From Karstenula rhodostoma CBS 690.94 (lineage: Eukaryota > Ascomycota > Dothideomycetes > Pleosporales > Didymosphaeriaceae), in assembly GCA_010093485.1 (NCBI GenBank), contig MU001493.1, positions 467,599-531,598 on the forward strand: DNA of 64,000 bases, given 5' to 3'. Of the stretch, positions 1 through 12,469 are shown one piece after another. Under the pieces are notes generated by a model. It did no database searches. It was not told the DNA's origin and saw nothing but the letters and a program-made list of their open reading frames with translations. Each line of letters starts with the position of its first letter. The first letter of the stretch is position 1. A program made the translations under genes and the position numbers.

Positions 1-3000
1 CACCACAGATACCGGCAATCTTCGAATCATTGGCGCAGCTTGCCACCAGTCGAGTAAGCGCATCAGGCCTAACCATCGTATCGGCGTCAACCATCAAAAG
101 ATACTCGTACAGCTCAGGGTCCACTCCGATGATGTTGTTGATCTGATGGAACATCTCCAGTTCAAGGGGGTTCATCGCGCCGCGGTGATGGACACGGTTG
201 AGGAAACTCATGAGCAGAATCTGCGAGTCTCGCTTTCCACGGTTACCGGGCTTCGACTTGCTTTGCTCCGTCTCTTTACCCATCTTCACAACGACAATGT
301 AAGGGACGACGTTGCCTTCGAACTCGTACAGACCAGAGTAGACCTTTCCGTAGTTGAGCTGCTCGCTTCCCATGCCGACTGACTTGAAGGGAAGCGCGGG
401 AGGGTCCACGCGGGGATCAACACCAAGAATATCCAAGACGATCTTAGGTGTAGGACGGTCGTTACCACCACCAACAATCATACCGTCGCAGATGACACAG
501 ATGAGCTTGCGCTTGTTGTCATAGGCCAAAGCGGTAAGGGAATCCAAGCCCTTTCGGAGCTGGTCTTCACCTTCCGTGTAGGCAGGAACTTGGCAAATGA
601 CGAACTTGTCCTGGTTGGCAGGTTTACGCTTAGAACCGAGCTGCAGCGCAGCCAAGAACTTGACGACAATGACCGCACATATAACGATGGTGCAAGCGAG
701 AAGGATGTAGTCGTTGACCTTGCAGCGGGCTGATTTACGGAAATCAGTTATGCCCACGAAGAAGACGTTCTCTAGACATTGCATCGTGAACTCCCGGGTA
801 GTCTTGTTCAGGGTGTTTTGGAACCGCTCGCTGATATCCTGGCCAGCAAATTGTTTCACCATGTCCTCAAACTCGGGATCCAACCAGCTGTATTGCGGCA
901 GGTTGGGTCGTCTGTCCAGCGTGAAGAAGTAGTCCGTAAGATCATAGACCTTATTGCCTAGTCGAAACCATTGGTGTCCCGAATTCCTACCTTCGTCTTC
1001 AATGACCTTGGTATCCCAGACTAGGTCACCCTTCCGGAACTCCTTGATTTTAGGTAAGAAGACGCTAGGGTACCAATCATTCTGACTGAGAGCCTTGCTG
1101 TCAGTCGAGGTCGACCGGTTGCCTGAGGAATGTATCGCCGAAGGATTATCGTTGGTAAGAGTATCGTTGTTCACGAGCGTGACGAGATAGTCCTTGACCA
1201 GATTGGGGCACGCCAGATACAGAGGAGGGCGGATGTACGGGTCCATGTCGGCGCCACCCAAGGGTTGCATGGATTCGGTGGTAACCTTGGTGTTGGAATC
1301 ACTGTGCTGAACCTTCCACCAATCCGACAGATCGTAGACAGAGCCATGGTGGCTCACGTAGAAGTCGTTGTCGCCTTGATGCATTGACACTTGTTGTCGA
1401 GTCCAGGCTTTATCCTTGTTGGGGCAGAGGAGCTTTCCGAAGGCAATGATGTAGAAGACGATGGTAGCGTTCAACAAAAGGATGAGCAGTACGAGGACGA
1501 GCTTCTCTCGCCATGCCATCCGAACGTCAGGACGCTTCATGCGACCAACAGACTTGAGGAGAGGAGAGGGAATCCAGAAAGTTAATGCCCAAACCAAAGC
1601 TACCCAGATCTTTCGCGTCGTGGTTGTGGCACTTTCTGTGATGACCATGTTGCCGCCGGTCTCAGTGTCGTAGTAGGTAACGCCCTTGTCTTCATCGCCC
1701 TTTGCACCAAGACCGTAATCTCCAGGACGACCCTGAACCGTAGGCGCCGTCGTAGGAGCAATGGACTTGGCATCGAAAGCTGCGCCCTTGGCTCCCAAAG
1801 TAGCAGTACTTTGGTTGGGCAGGATGTTCGTTGCGCTCGCCTGCGGGCTCATGTCAGGCAACGGTGGGAAGAAGCCGCTGCCCATCGCAGGAGTGTTTCC
1901 CAAGTAGCCGTTTTCGAGGCCACCCGCACCTACCATGCTTCCCAGCATGGTCGCGCCAGTCAGGTCCTGCGCCTTTAGATCCAGCTGGTTCTCCGCTTCC
2001 CACCAAGTACCTTCACGAACCCAGATACGCTGGTGCCCAACGACCACCTCGCCATTGCTCCATCCGCGTTGCAGAATCCAGTTTTGGATCCCATCCTTGC
2101 CGTCCAGGCAACCTAAGGCGTGGTAACGATCATAGAATTCTTGATGATCGAAATCAGCAGTGAAGTCAGACGAACGATTGCGGCGGTTAGCCCATTCGGG
2201 CAACCTCCAATCTCGCAACTGTCTGGATACAGTTGCGGCTGACCAGCTTGCGGTTGTGTCTTGGGTGAGCCTGTCAGGTGTGGCGTCAGTTGGGTGCAGA
2301 GCAAGATGGAACCAAACTCTGCTGGTAGCAAGAACGTTGGGCAAATCCAAACGGTTGACGTTTGCACTGCCGAGGATAATGCCTTGGCCGGCAACAGGCA
2401 TCAAGACTGTCTTGACGAAGTTCTCCTGGTCCGGGATTTCCAACGCAATCTGCTCCAAAACTCGCTCGCGCCGTTCGAGATCTATTCGGTGATCGTGCAG
2501 AGCTGAGCTTTCTTTGCCTAGTTCAGCCTCGCAAGCCTGGATGGCGTGGTGCATACCCTCCAAAACAGCAGCACCTGCGGGAGGTAATTCGACACCGTCT
2601 TCCTTCATCTCAGAATTGATCCCTTCCGTATCATCAAAAACGGTGCGCAACGAGATGGCCTTGCCGAGTGCTTGGCTAGGAACTTCAACAACTGTGATGT
2701 TGACGATATCGCCTTCGTCATCCTCCGAAGGCGGCGTCATGTGGCCTGTATCACTGCCAGCTCCCATCCTACCGTTTCGCACATCCTCCTGGATAGTAGT
2801 ATTGGCATGCATGACAACGTAATCGACGATGGCCTCGTAGATACCGCCGATGGCTGTGGCGCGGTCACTGTCGCTGAGCTTGTGTCCAAGCAAGGACGGG
2901 TCGATGTCGAGGAGAGAACTGCAGTCTTCGCACACGGATTGTACCATGTCCTCGTCGACATCGTAGCCGATGGTATTGCCGAGTTTGAGAAGTCCAGCAA

Positions 3001-3857
3001 GGCAACTGATCAGGTTGTTCAGCTTCTGGCCGCGGATACCGATAGCTTTGAGATTTTGCCGGAGATCCTCGGCGGCAGCGGCATCGTCAACATCGGGAAG
3101 ATATGAGGGTGGATTGTATGTGCCGGACTTGTTCAAGAACTTGTACTCGGAAGGGTGCTGCAAATTGAGAAACTGTCGCTCCGCTTGGCTGGCTGAGCTG
3201 GAATTGAGGTAGTAAAAGACGTCGAAGGCGCGGAATCCAGCCTTGGACGGGATGTTGAGCAGACCGTTCTGCGTGTCGATTCCACTTGTCGACAGCCGTA
3301 TCTCTGCGTTCACGAGGGTCCCCTGCAAATTGATCGTGAAGATGGTGGCAAGGGCAGAGTGGCGGGGGAACGAAGGGTTGTGGGGCGTGACGCAGTGTGT
3401 GAAAGCACGGAGGACCTCGAGTGCCGTCCAGAAGCTAATCGGTACGGCTAGAGGCAGTCCAGAGACGAATGGTGACAAAGTTGAGGGGCTAGACTCGTGG
3501 AGAGACCTGTCATGATTAGCATGGGGCTCAGTTGGACATGACAAGAATAACAACGTACCCCAACACAATGCAGCCGTCCTCGGCACGGCGTCGGGCATGC
3601 TCCCACGCCTTGCGGCCGAGCTCGAGGTCGACCGTGCCGCCGATGCGGCCGTCTATGTTGCTCCGGGCGTTGACCCATGTGTTCACCACCAGGCTTGTGC
3701 TCGCCTCGAGATGAAATGGCTGGTTGGTCTTGAAGCACGTATTCAGGCTGTTGAGCAGTGTGGTGGTGGACACCTGTGAGGACGGATGGCCGGGGCGTGA
3801 TGCGGCATTTGAGGTGGTCGAGTAGACCGACATGGGCGAGTTGTTGACGAAACTCAT
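1..3857 (-). CDS. Class VII-like chitin synthase with degenerate myosin-motor domain (partial, C-terminus beyond window)
   Basis: Polymerises chitin from UDP-GlcNAc at the plasma membrane of growing tips and septa. Exon 1 is 3857-3559 (ATG at 3857), a 52-nt intron is 3507-3558 (donor GTACGT, branch GCTAATC), and exon 2 runs from 3506 to base 1 without a stop, giving about 1268 residues. The N-terminal motor-like part lacks a P-loop: where the divergent paralogue reads GESGAGKT, this protein reads GSLHESSPS. Downstream I read a cytochrome b5-like segment, membrane segments and the start of the glycosyltransferase core ([18 protein letters not shown], then VDADT near base 85). The QRRRW motif should lie off the window. 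Class VII enzymes (Aspergillus CsmB type) are known for an incomplete motor and for pairing head to head with class V, as here. The family is sure; the class is inferred from the missing P-loop and the pairing. Confidence 0.93.
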
Positions 3858-6027
3858 GACGGCGGCGGGCCGGGGTGCGAGCCCCAAGTGCGAGTGGGGT
3901 GAAGTTGTGTTCGAGGCAGAGTTGCGTCCTTTGAGGCAGTTGCAGTGGTGTAACGACGGTAGCGGGCGGCTGAGCAAGTGACTTGGAAGGGCTCAAGCTT
4001 GCACAGCGAATGGGGGTTCGACGACAGATGGGACGGGACGGGCAAAACACAGGCGCGTCTGGCAGCGGCTGAGGTTGCAATTACGACGTACAGGCCTAAC
4101 GAAGGTAGGGATTAAACGACTGTATGAAGAAAAAACGAATCGACGACGCGGAAGGCCTCGAGAGACGACAGAGGAGGAGAGGCTACGGATGTGATGTTTG
4201 ATGGCGGAGGCTCTCCCATTCCTGGCCTCCCTGCGCGGCTGGCGATGCGCTAGACGCCGTTGTTTGGTAAGAAATCAAAATAGATTACGTCTTGGCATAT
4301 CGGGTCTGGCGATCATCGAAGGGCAGCTGGACCGTCGCCGCAGGGATGAGTCGCCTCGGCGCAAGCCCCAACTTATTGCTGAGAGCGCGGTCCTGCCTCA
4401 CAGCTCACAGCCCCTATTTTTAGCGGCGTTTTGTGCATTATGATTTTTCCGTGTATCCTACTCTACACGGTACTGCCCGCGGCTTCACGGCAGCGTCGAC
4501 GTCACGGTGGGCGGCGGGCATGTTGGGCATCCACGGTGGTCGGCACGGAAAAAAAAAAAACACTGGAGCTGATGGCTATCGATGGAGGGTGGCGTGGCGG
4601 AGAGACAGGGCGCTGCCGTTCCTCCTGCCGCCGCCCACTCCAAGTTTCAAGCCTCGGGAGCCTCAGTAGCGTGCCGGCCAGTGGCGGACCGCCCGTAACA
4701 GTGCGCGTCAATACTTTGCTCCACCCTTCTGCTGTGGGCAGTGTCTGCGGTCCATCAATAAAGTTTGACGTCACGGGCATCCTGGCCTCTGCCCAAGCTT
4801 TGCTGGGCATGGAACAGACGAAATAGGAGAGCTTGGCCATCCTCCACTCCCTTCTTCGGAGCTGACGGCCAGGTGGTGGTTAGCCCTGTCCTGCCGCTGC
4901 GTCCCGGACTTGGCTACGCTCCGTCTGCTGCCTGCCTGCGTGCCACCTCTGCCCTCTGCGCCGGAGAGAGTGTCACGCCAGCCCGCTCAGTCCCCGCTCC
5001 TGCACGCGCGAAGAGGCCGGTCGGTGCTGCCATCGCGGTGCTTGTTATGTGGAATCATGTAGAAGCGAAAAGCCTACCTACTGTCCCGGCGGCACAAGGA
5101 AGGATGAGCCGCAGCGATCTACCCCGGCCGCCCGCCCTGCATCGTAGAGATTGCAGAGGATGCCATCGGCACCATGGTCATCAATTGGCCGTCAGCATTG
5201 TCTCACCAGCCGTCTCCGTCTCCGCATGTCAACAGGTGGTGCAATAATTATTCAGCGCTGTAATGATGACTAATACTTTGCCGCCCTAATTCTTCCCTGC
5301 GAGACCTGTTCTCCTCCAGTAGAATTACTAGAATTGTATTAGTAAGGTATGCGTCATTATTACAGCGCTCAGTAATTATTGCACCACCTGTTGATGTCGT
5401 GGTGCTCTGCATTATCGTGAGATTAGACTACGTCCGTCGTGAATCAGCACACAGCAGGGAGCTTGTCTCCACGCAGCAACCAGCAGCAACCAGCAACCAC
5501 CAGCTACCAGCCCGCTCGCATAACCAGCGCGAGAACTCAGGGTAGCTGTCAAACAGACGGCGCGCCCAGGCCGGCCATAGATTACGCCCTTCTGTATCTA
5601 TTTTAGAAGAGGCGGGGGCACGGCCACCTCGAAGCGGCGAGGTCCACTCGCTAGCGCGTCGAAACCACTCCAAGCAGCCAGCACCCCCGGCCGACGGGCT
5701 GCATCGTTTTGTCCTGAGCACTCCCTCGTCCAACCCTTTGACACTGGCGACGGCTCTGCGACTGGTGATTACTTTCGTTTTTGCATTCTAGTTGGCCCTA
5801 CTTGCACGCTCGTTGCTCCTAATAATCGTGTCCTGAGCGCGTCGCTTGCCGCTCGCGTGTCTGTGTGTCTCCTGAATTGGTTACATTCCGCACCAAAACA
5901 CGACCGACCCAGCTCCAATTGCCCTGGGCACCGCTCATCCAACCCTCTCCACCGCGCTGCTGCTCCGACCGCAGTTGTCTGACGCCCACGCCCGCTCCAC
6001 GCTCCCACCGGGACGCGCCCGCCGAAC
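3858..6027. promoter_or_regulatory. Shared divergent promoter of the two chitin synthases
   Basis: This 2.17-kb stretch lies between the two divergent start codons and must hold both promoters and 5' leaders. Several open frames of 60-160 codons occur in it, but none has splice logic or recognisable protein character. It contains the inverted-repeat element at 5229-5394, listed separately. No known binding motif is claimed. Confidence 0.7.
5229..5394. repeat. 166-bp inverted-repeat (MITE-like) element
   Basis: The left arm at 5229-5270 (begins TCAACAGGTGGTGCAATAAT) pairs with the right arm at 5353-5394, 42 bp each with three mismatches. The spacer is about 82 bp, AT-rich and without coding potential. 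Long near-perfect terminal repeats around a short non-coding core are typical of non-autonomous DNA transposons (MITEs). A target-site duplication is not clear: TG flanks both sides, and ATGTC occurs on both sides but is offset by one base. It could instead be a stem-loop belonging to the promoter. Confidence 0.75.
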
Positions 6028-9000
6028 ATGGCCAACAATCCGTTTGGCGGCAACATGCCCCAATACATGCAGCCGTCGCTGCCCGCCCTTGGCCAGCATC
6101 TGCAGTCCGATACACACCTCACCGCTCATCTCGCGAGTCGCTTCCACGCCCACCTGCCCACCTCGACCCTCTCTTCGCACGCCTTAATCTCTCTCAATAC
6201 ATATACCGATTCCAGTCGAGGGCCAGAGGGGGGCAAGGATGGCAGCGCCCAGCAGGCCGCCGAAGACATGGCACAGCGCGCCTACATGCGATTGGGCCTG
6301 CGCTCTGAAGATCAGGCCGTCGTCTTTCTGTAAGTACCCGCGCGGAACCGTGGAAGTTGTGGCGGGATGGGACTAACACGCGGCAGGGGCGAGTCGGGTG
6401 CTGGCAAAACCACCATCCGCGGACACATGCTGAGAGCCTTCCTCTCGTACTCGGCAACTCCGCTCTCCAAGAAGATCGAGAATGCCAACTTCATCTTCGA
6501 TGCCTTTACCACGACCAAATCAACCACGACACCGTCAGCCTCCAAGGCTGGCCTGCTGCTTGAACTGCAGTACAAGACGGCGACCTCGCACCATGCAACA
6601 CTCATCGGCGCCCAGTTCCTGGCCCATCGTCTGGAGCGCGGCCGTATCGCGACTGTTCCGACCGGCGAACGCAGCTACCACATTCTGTACTATCTCCTGC
6701 AGGGTACCAGTTTGGCTGAGAAGAAGCATCTAGGCTTGGACATGGTCGGCGACGGTGCGGGAAACCGCACCTCGCTCACGGCCAACAAGCGATGGCGTTA
6801 CCTAGGACATCCCTCGCAGCTCAAGGTGGGCATCGACGACGCCAGAGGCTTCCAGGATTTCAAGACCGCCCTGCGCAGGCTCGAGTTCTCGAAGCAGGAC
6901 ATTGCTGGTATCTGCGAAGTCATGGCCATCATCCTCCACATTGGCCAGCTGGAGTTCGAAAGTGGCCAGTCTACCACCCCCACGGCGGATGACAGTGGAG
7001 GCTACTCGCACGAAGGAGGCGAGACCATCACAAGGGTCAAGAACAAAGAGGCGCTGGAGCCCATTGCCCGTTTCCTGCAAGTCACCATGAATGATCTCGA
7101 GCAGAGCTTGCGATACAAAACCAAGACACTGTATCGTGAGCGCGTCACAGTCATGCTTGACCCGAAGGGTGCTCGGGCAAACGCCGATGAGATGGCACGG
7201 ACTCTTTACTCGCTGCTGGTTGCCTATGTCATGGAACAGGTGAACTCCAGGATAGCCGCTCTACCTGACGAGGTCAACAACTCGGCATCCCTGATCGATT
7301 TTCCCGGCTTCGCTCCTTACTCGGGTACTGGCTGCAATCTGGACCAACTCCTCAACAACTCTGCCAATGAGTTCCTGTACAACTACTACTCACAGACTTT
7401 CTTCGACCGTCAGATGAGGGAAATCGAGCAGGAGGAGATCAATCTGCCCCAGATCCAGTACTGGGACAACACCGAGGCGAAGACGGGTCTTTTGAAATCC
7501 GGAAACGGTCTTCTCAGCATTCTGGATGACCAGACACGCCGCGGCAAGACCCACATGCAGTTTCTCGAGGCTATCCGCAAACGGTTCGATGGCAAGAATG
7601 CTGCCATAGAGCCTGGCAGTCTCAATGTCACGCAGCCTGGCAGTAACTTCCCAACACCCAACACGTCGGTCACTTTCACAGTCCGCCATTTTGCGGGTGA
7701 AGTCGAATACAATGCGGAAAATTTCATGGAGGAAAACGCTGAGATCATTTCGGGCGACATGATGAACCTTCTCAAATCCTCTCAAAGCTCTTTCGTGCAA
7801 GAGCTCTTTGGACAAGAGGCATTGAAGAAGGTGACGCACCAGAAGGACAGGTCTGCTATCCTACAAGCTACTGTTAGCTCAAAGCCCATGAGGATGCCCA
7901 GCATGGCACGTCGTAAGACAGAAAAAGGTGGCCGAATGGGCCGGCCGGTCAACGTCTTTGACGAAGATGCATTGAGCGAGGCCGACAGCACGGTGTCGGG
8001 ATCCAAGAAGGGGGATTCTGCGAAGCAGACTGGCGCCGCGGGACAATTCCTGAGCTCTCTCAAGACCATCGAATCTTCATTGCGCAAATCCAATCCTTAC
8101 TTTGTGCTCTGCCTCAAACCCAACGATAGAAGGATCGCCAACCAATTTGACAGCAAGTGCGTGCGGATACAAGTTCAGTCCTTGAACATCGCCGAGGTCA
8201 GCCAGCGGCTCCACGTCGCTGATTTCAGCGTCTTCCTGCCCTTTGCTGAATTCCTTGGCCTTGCCGAGTTGGATAGGTCTCTTGTTGGTGGTGAGAGGGA
8301 GCGCGCAGAGACGGTGCTTGACAGCAAGCCTTGGCGTGAGACAGAGGTGCGGGTGGGTACCACTGGTGTCTTTCTGAGCGAACGGTGCTGGACTGAGATT
8401 GCCAACGTCGGCGATATTTCGCCTCCAGCTCGGGGCCTATCTGCCGGGGATGACGCTCTTACCCCTGATATGCCTCGGTCCTTTGGCGATTCCAGGTCTG
8501 GTCTTCTTGCGCCTTCGCCAGGAGGCTACTACAATGACAAAACTGGTAGCTACTTTGGCAGCAAGGACGTCGACGCCAGATCCGAGGCACCGTCCGCTAT
8601 TACAAGCGGAGGCGACATGTTCCATGGCCTGGAGCAACCAAAGGTCCTTGACGAAAAAGCCGAGGCGACGGCGCTGGAGGAAGTGGACGTTCAGCCTGTC
8701 TCTGGTAGCCGCAAGCGCTGGCTCTTCGTCGTTTATGCCCTGACGTTCTTCATCCCTGACATCTTTATCAAATGGTTTGGAAGAATCAATCGCAAAGATG
8801 TTCGCATCGCTTGGCGAGAGAAGCTGGCTATCAACATGCTCATCTGGCTCGCTTGCGCTATGGTCGTTTTCCTCATGATCGGCTTTCCAAGGCTCGTTTG
8901 TCCTACCCAGCATGTTTACTCGACCGCCGAATTGACATCGTTCAATGGAAAGGATGACAACGACGCCTACATTGCTATTCGTGGCATTGTCTACGATCTC

Positions 9001-11687
9001 GGAAAGTTCATACCAGTCCACTACCCCTCCATTGTCCCCGATTCTGCTTTGGAGAAGTATGCTGGAAAGGATGCGACCAACCTCTTCCCAGTGGATGTGT
9101 CCGCACTCTGCATCGGCATCGACGGACCAGTGCACCCCGGCCTCAAACTCGACTTTAGGAGCTCCAACTACACCAGCCAAAACAACCTTGTTTCCACCAC
9201 CGATCTCAATGCCAAGTTCCACGACTTCCGCGCGTTCTGGAACGACTCCCGCCCTGATTGGTTCTTCGAACAGCAGGTTTTCCTCAAGTCCAACTATATG
9301 AAGGGACGAGTTGGTTACAGCCCCAAATACCTCAAGACCCTGTCCAAGTCTGGCAAGTCCATCGCTCACATGTACGGCAGAGTATATGACTTCACAGACT
9401 ACATCGTCGGTGGACGCTCGATACAGCCCAAAGCTAACGGCCAGAAATGGCCCGGCAACTACGACACCAATACCAACTTCATGGATGACTCCTTGGTGGA
9501 CGTCTTCCGAGTGCAGTCCGGAAATGACGTGGCCAAGTACTGGGAAGGACTCACTTTGAGCGCCGACAAGAAAAAGAACATGCAAACCTGCATGGACCGC
9601 CTCTTCTACGTGGGAGACCTCGACACTAGAAGCTCGGCCAAGTGTGAATTCGCCAAGTATTTCCTGCTGGCTATCTCACTTCTACTTGTCAGTGTTATCG
9701 GATTCAAGTTCTTTGCTGCACTCCAGTTCGGAGGCAAGAATGCGCCGGAGAACATCGACAAGTTCATCATCTGCACCGTACCAGCGTATACCGAGGATGA
9801 GGATTCGTTGCGTCGTGCCATCGACTCGGCTGCGCGGATGAAGTACGACGACAAGCGCAAACTTATCGTCATCGTGTGTGACGGCATGATTATAGGACAA
9901 GGCAACGACAAACCCACCCCTCGCATTGTACTGGACATTCTTGGTGTATCAGAGACGGTGGATCCCGACCCTCTGAGCTTTGAGAGTCTTGGCGAGGGCC
10001 AAAAGCAGCACAACATGGGCAAGTGTTATTCTGGTCTGTATGAAGTGCACGGTCACATTGTGCCTTTCCTGGTTGTGGTCAAGGTTGGCAAGCCGTCCGA
10101 AGTTTCCAAGCCCGGCAATCGTGGCAAGCGTGATTCACAGGTCCTGCTCATGCGGTTCTTGAACAGGGTTCACTACAACCTTCCCATGAGTCCTTTGGAG
10201 CTTGAGATGCATCACCAGGTCCGTAACATTATCGGTGTCAACCCCACTTTCTACGAGTTCATATTGCAGATCGACGCAGACACCGTCGTCGCCCCGGACT
10301 CAGCCACTCGCTTTGTTGCCGCCTTCCTTCACGACACTCGCCTGATTGGTGTGTGCGGAGAGACGTCGCTCACCAACGCCAAGCACTCCTTTGTCACCAT
10401 GATGCAGGTCTACGAATACTTCATTTCGCACAATCTCACCAAGGCCTTTGAAAGCTTGTTCGGTTGCGTCACCTGTCTTCCTGGTTGTTTCTCCATGTAC
10501 CGCATCCGAGCCGCCGAGACCGGGAAGCCTCTGTTCGCCAGTAAGGAAGTCTTGGAAGCGTACCAGGAGATTCGTGTCGACACCCTTCACATGAAGAACC
10601 TGCTGCATCTAGGAGAGGACCGATACTTGACTACGTTGCTCCTCAAGTTCCATTCCAAGTACAAGACCAAGTACCTTTTCCGAGCTCATGCTTGGACTGT
10701 TGCCCCTGACAGCTGGGCAGTTTTCATGTCCCAACGTCGTCGCTGGATTAACTCTACGGTGCACAACCTGCTCGAGCTTATTCCTTTGTCGCAGCTTTGT
10801 GGATTCTGCTGTTTCAGTATGCGCTTTGTCGTCTTCTTGGATTTGATCTCGACCATTGTCATGCCTGTCACAATTGTGTATATTGGCTATCTGATCTACC
10901 AGGTTGTTGCTCAGCCAAGCGTCATTCCCGTGACCGCATTCATTCTGTTGGGTGCTATCTATGGTCTCCAGGCTATTATTTTCATCATTCGCAGGAAATG
11001 GGAAATGATCGGTTGGATGATTATCTACATCATTGCCACTCCGGTGTTCTCCTTCGGCCTTCCGCTGTATGCCTTCTGGCACATGGATGATTTCTCCTGG
11101 GGTAACACTCGTGTCATCCAGGGTGAGGCTGGTAAAAAGGTCATCGTGTCCGACGAGGGCAAGTTCGACCCTGCCAGCATCCCGAAGAAGAAGTGGGACG
11201 AGTACCAGGCCGAGATGTGGGAGCAGCACACCATGCGCGATGATCGCTCTGAGATCTCTGCTTTCTCTTACGGCACGAAGCGTTTCATGGGCGTGAACGG
11301 TAGCGGTTCCGTCGTCGGATCCGAATACGGGCAAATGCCGCCGTCTCGCCCAATGTCCCACTTCAACGTTCCCTACGGTAACGGGTCTCGGATGAGCCTT
11401 GCCCCGAGCGGCTATGGAGGCTACGACAGCAGCGTCGAGATGGGCAACCTGTTGAGCATGCCATCTGACGATGCAGTGTTGGCCGAGATCCGCGACATTC
11501 TTGCGTCGTCGGATTTGATGAACGTGACCAAGAAGCAGATCAAGCTGGAGCTGGAGAAGAGGTTCGTAACATGACCCTCCCATGTGAAACATTGCTGACA
11601 AGACACAGATTTGGCATGGACCTCACGCCGAAGAAGGCCTTCATCTCCAGCGCCGTGGAGTCGCTTCTCGTAGGCCAAACGCAATAG
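6028..11687 (+). CDS. csmA: Class V chitin synthase with myosin motor-like domain
   Basis: Membrane chitin synthase fused to a myosin-type ATPase, needed in this family for polarised wall growth. Exons are 6028-6329, 6387-11561 and 11609-11687, giving 1851 residues, the usual class V size. The intact P-loop GESGAGKT is at about residues 102-109, just after intron 1. The motor is followed by a membrane segment, a cytochrome b5-like region and the chitin synthase core with QIDADT, GEDRYLT and QRRRW (about 1550-1554). Several membrane helices follow, then a C-terminal DEK_C-like helical domain completed by the small last exon. ATG 6028 is the first in-frame Met and gives MANNPFGG. A stop-terminated read through the last intron would lose the C-terminus, so the last exon matters. 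It is divergent from the class VII-like gene, the conserved csmA/csmB arrangement. Confidence 0.96.
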
Positions 11688-12469
11688 CGTCAAGGCATCG
11701 GCACGCACATGAATATTTTACCATCTGCAACGTACCCGCCCATTCACGATCGTATGGTCTAGCAAAAGTCGCTTCATTCTTTGATACTTTCGTATTCTTA
11801 CTACCTTGTTCGCGGGCCGGGGGAAGGTACACTTGTCTATATTTACAGCTACCTAATCACGCCTACAAAGCATAGCATTCCTTTTGGTTGTCGCGGGAAA
11901 TGGAATTGGGCGTTCATGTTTGGATTTGGGCGAGGGTTGCGAGAATGGGTGCATGGTATAGGAGGTACGGGCACGGAGTAGACTACGCTCTGCACAGGCA
12001 GAGCAATAATCCAAATTAGCGATTGCATTGTTCGAGTCAAACAAACCGTTGTTTTTGAGTGACAAGGAATTTGGCTTTTGATTCAGGGACTGCCGTCGAC
12101 CTGCTTTAGACACATCAGGCAGCAAGGCAAGTGATGGTTGAGTGAGAGGCTTGGCAGGCGCGACCCGCAGCCACGAACCCCCGCCAACGGCGGATGCACA
12201 AACAAGCCAATTTCGACGTCCACTGTGCGTTCGACTCCGCCACACAAAACTCCAGTCGCTGGAGCCTGCAGTCCTCGAGCGCCCCCTCGCAGACCCACCG
12301 ATCTGCCTGTTTAGCGCATTTGGCCGCTGTATCCACAGTTCTGCCGCCACTGAAGTGTGCGCTTGACCCCGCCACCGGTCCTTGTAAACCATTTGCCTGC
12401 CCGCGTACAATTTTTGCGGCCTAAGATCCCCACGAAGCGCGACACGGCACACGCCATACACGATCCACG
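11688..12469. other. Intergenic spacer
   Basis: This 782-bp stretch holds the 3' region of the class V chitin synthase and the promoter and leader of the eIF5B gene. I see no additional gene or repeat in it. Confidence 0.6.

Noticed and set aside
4198..5247. Several overlapping open frames in the chitin synthase promoter
   Set aside because: No recognisable motif, no splice partner and low-complexity composition; one ends inside the inverted repeat.
8437..9585. 382-codon open frame on the minus strand
   Set aside because: It lies entirely opposite the class V chitin synthase and owes its openness to that gene's codon bias. There is no protein character of its own.
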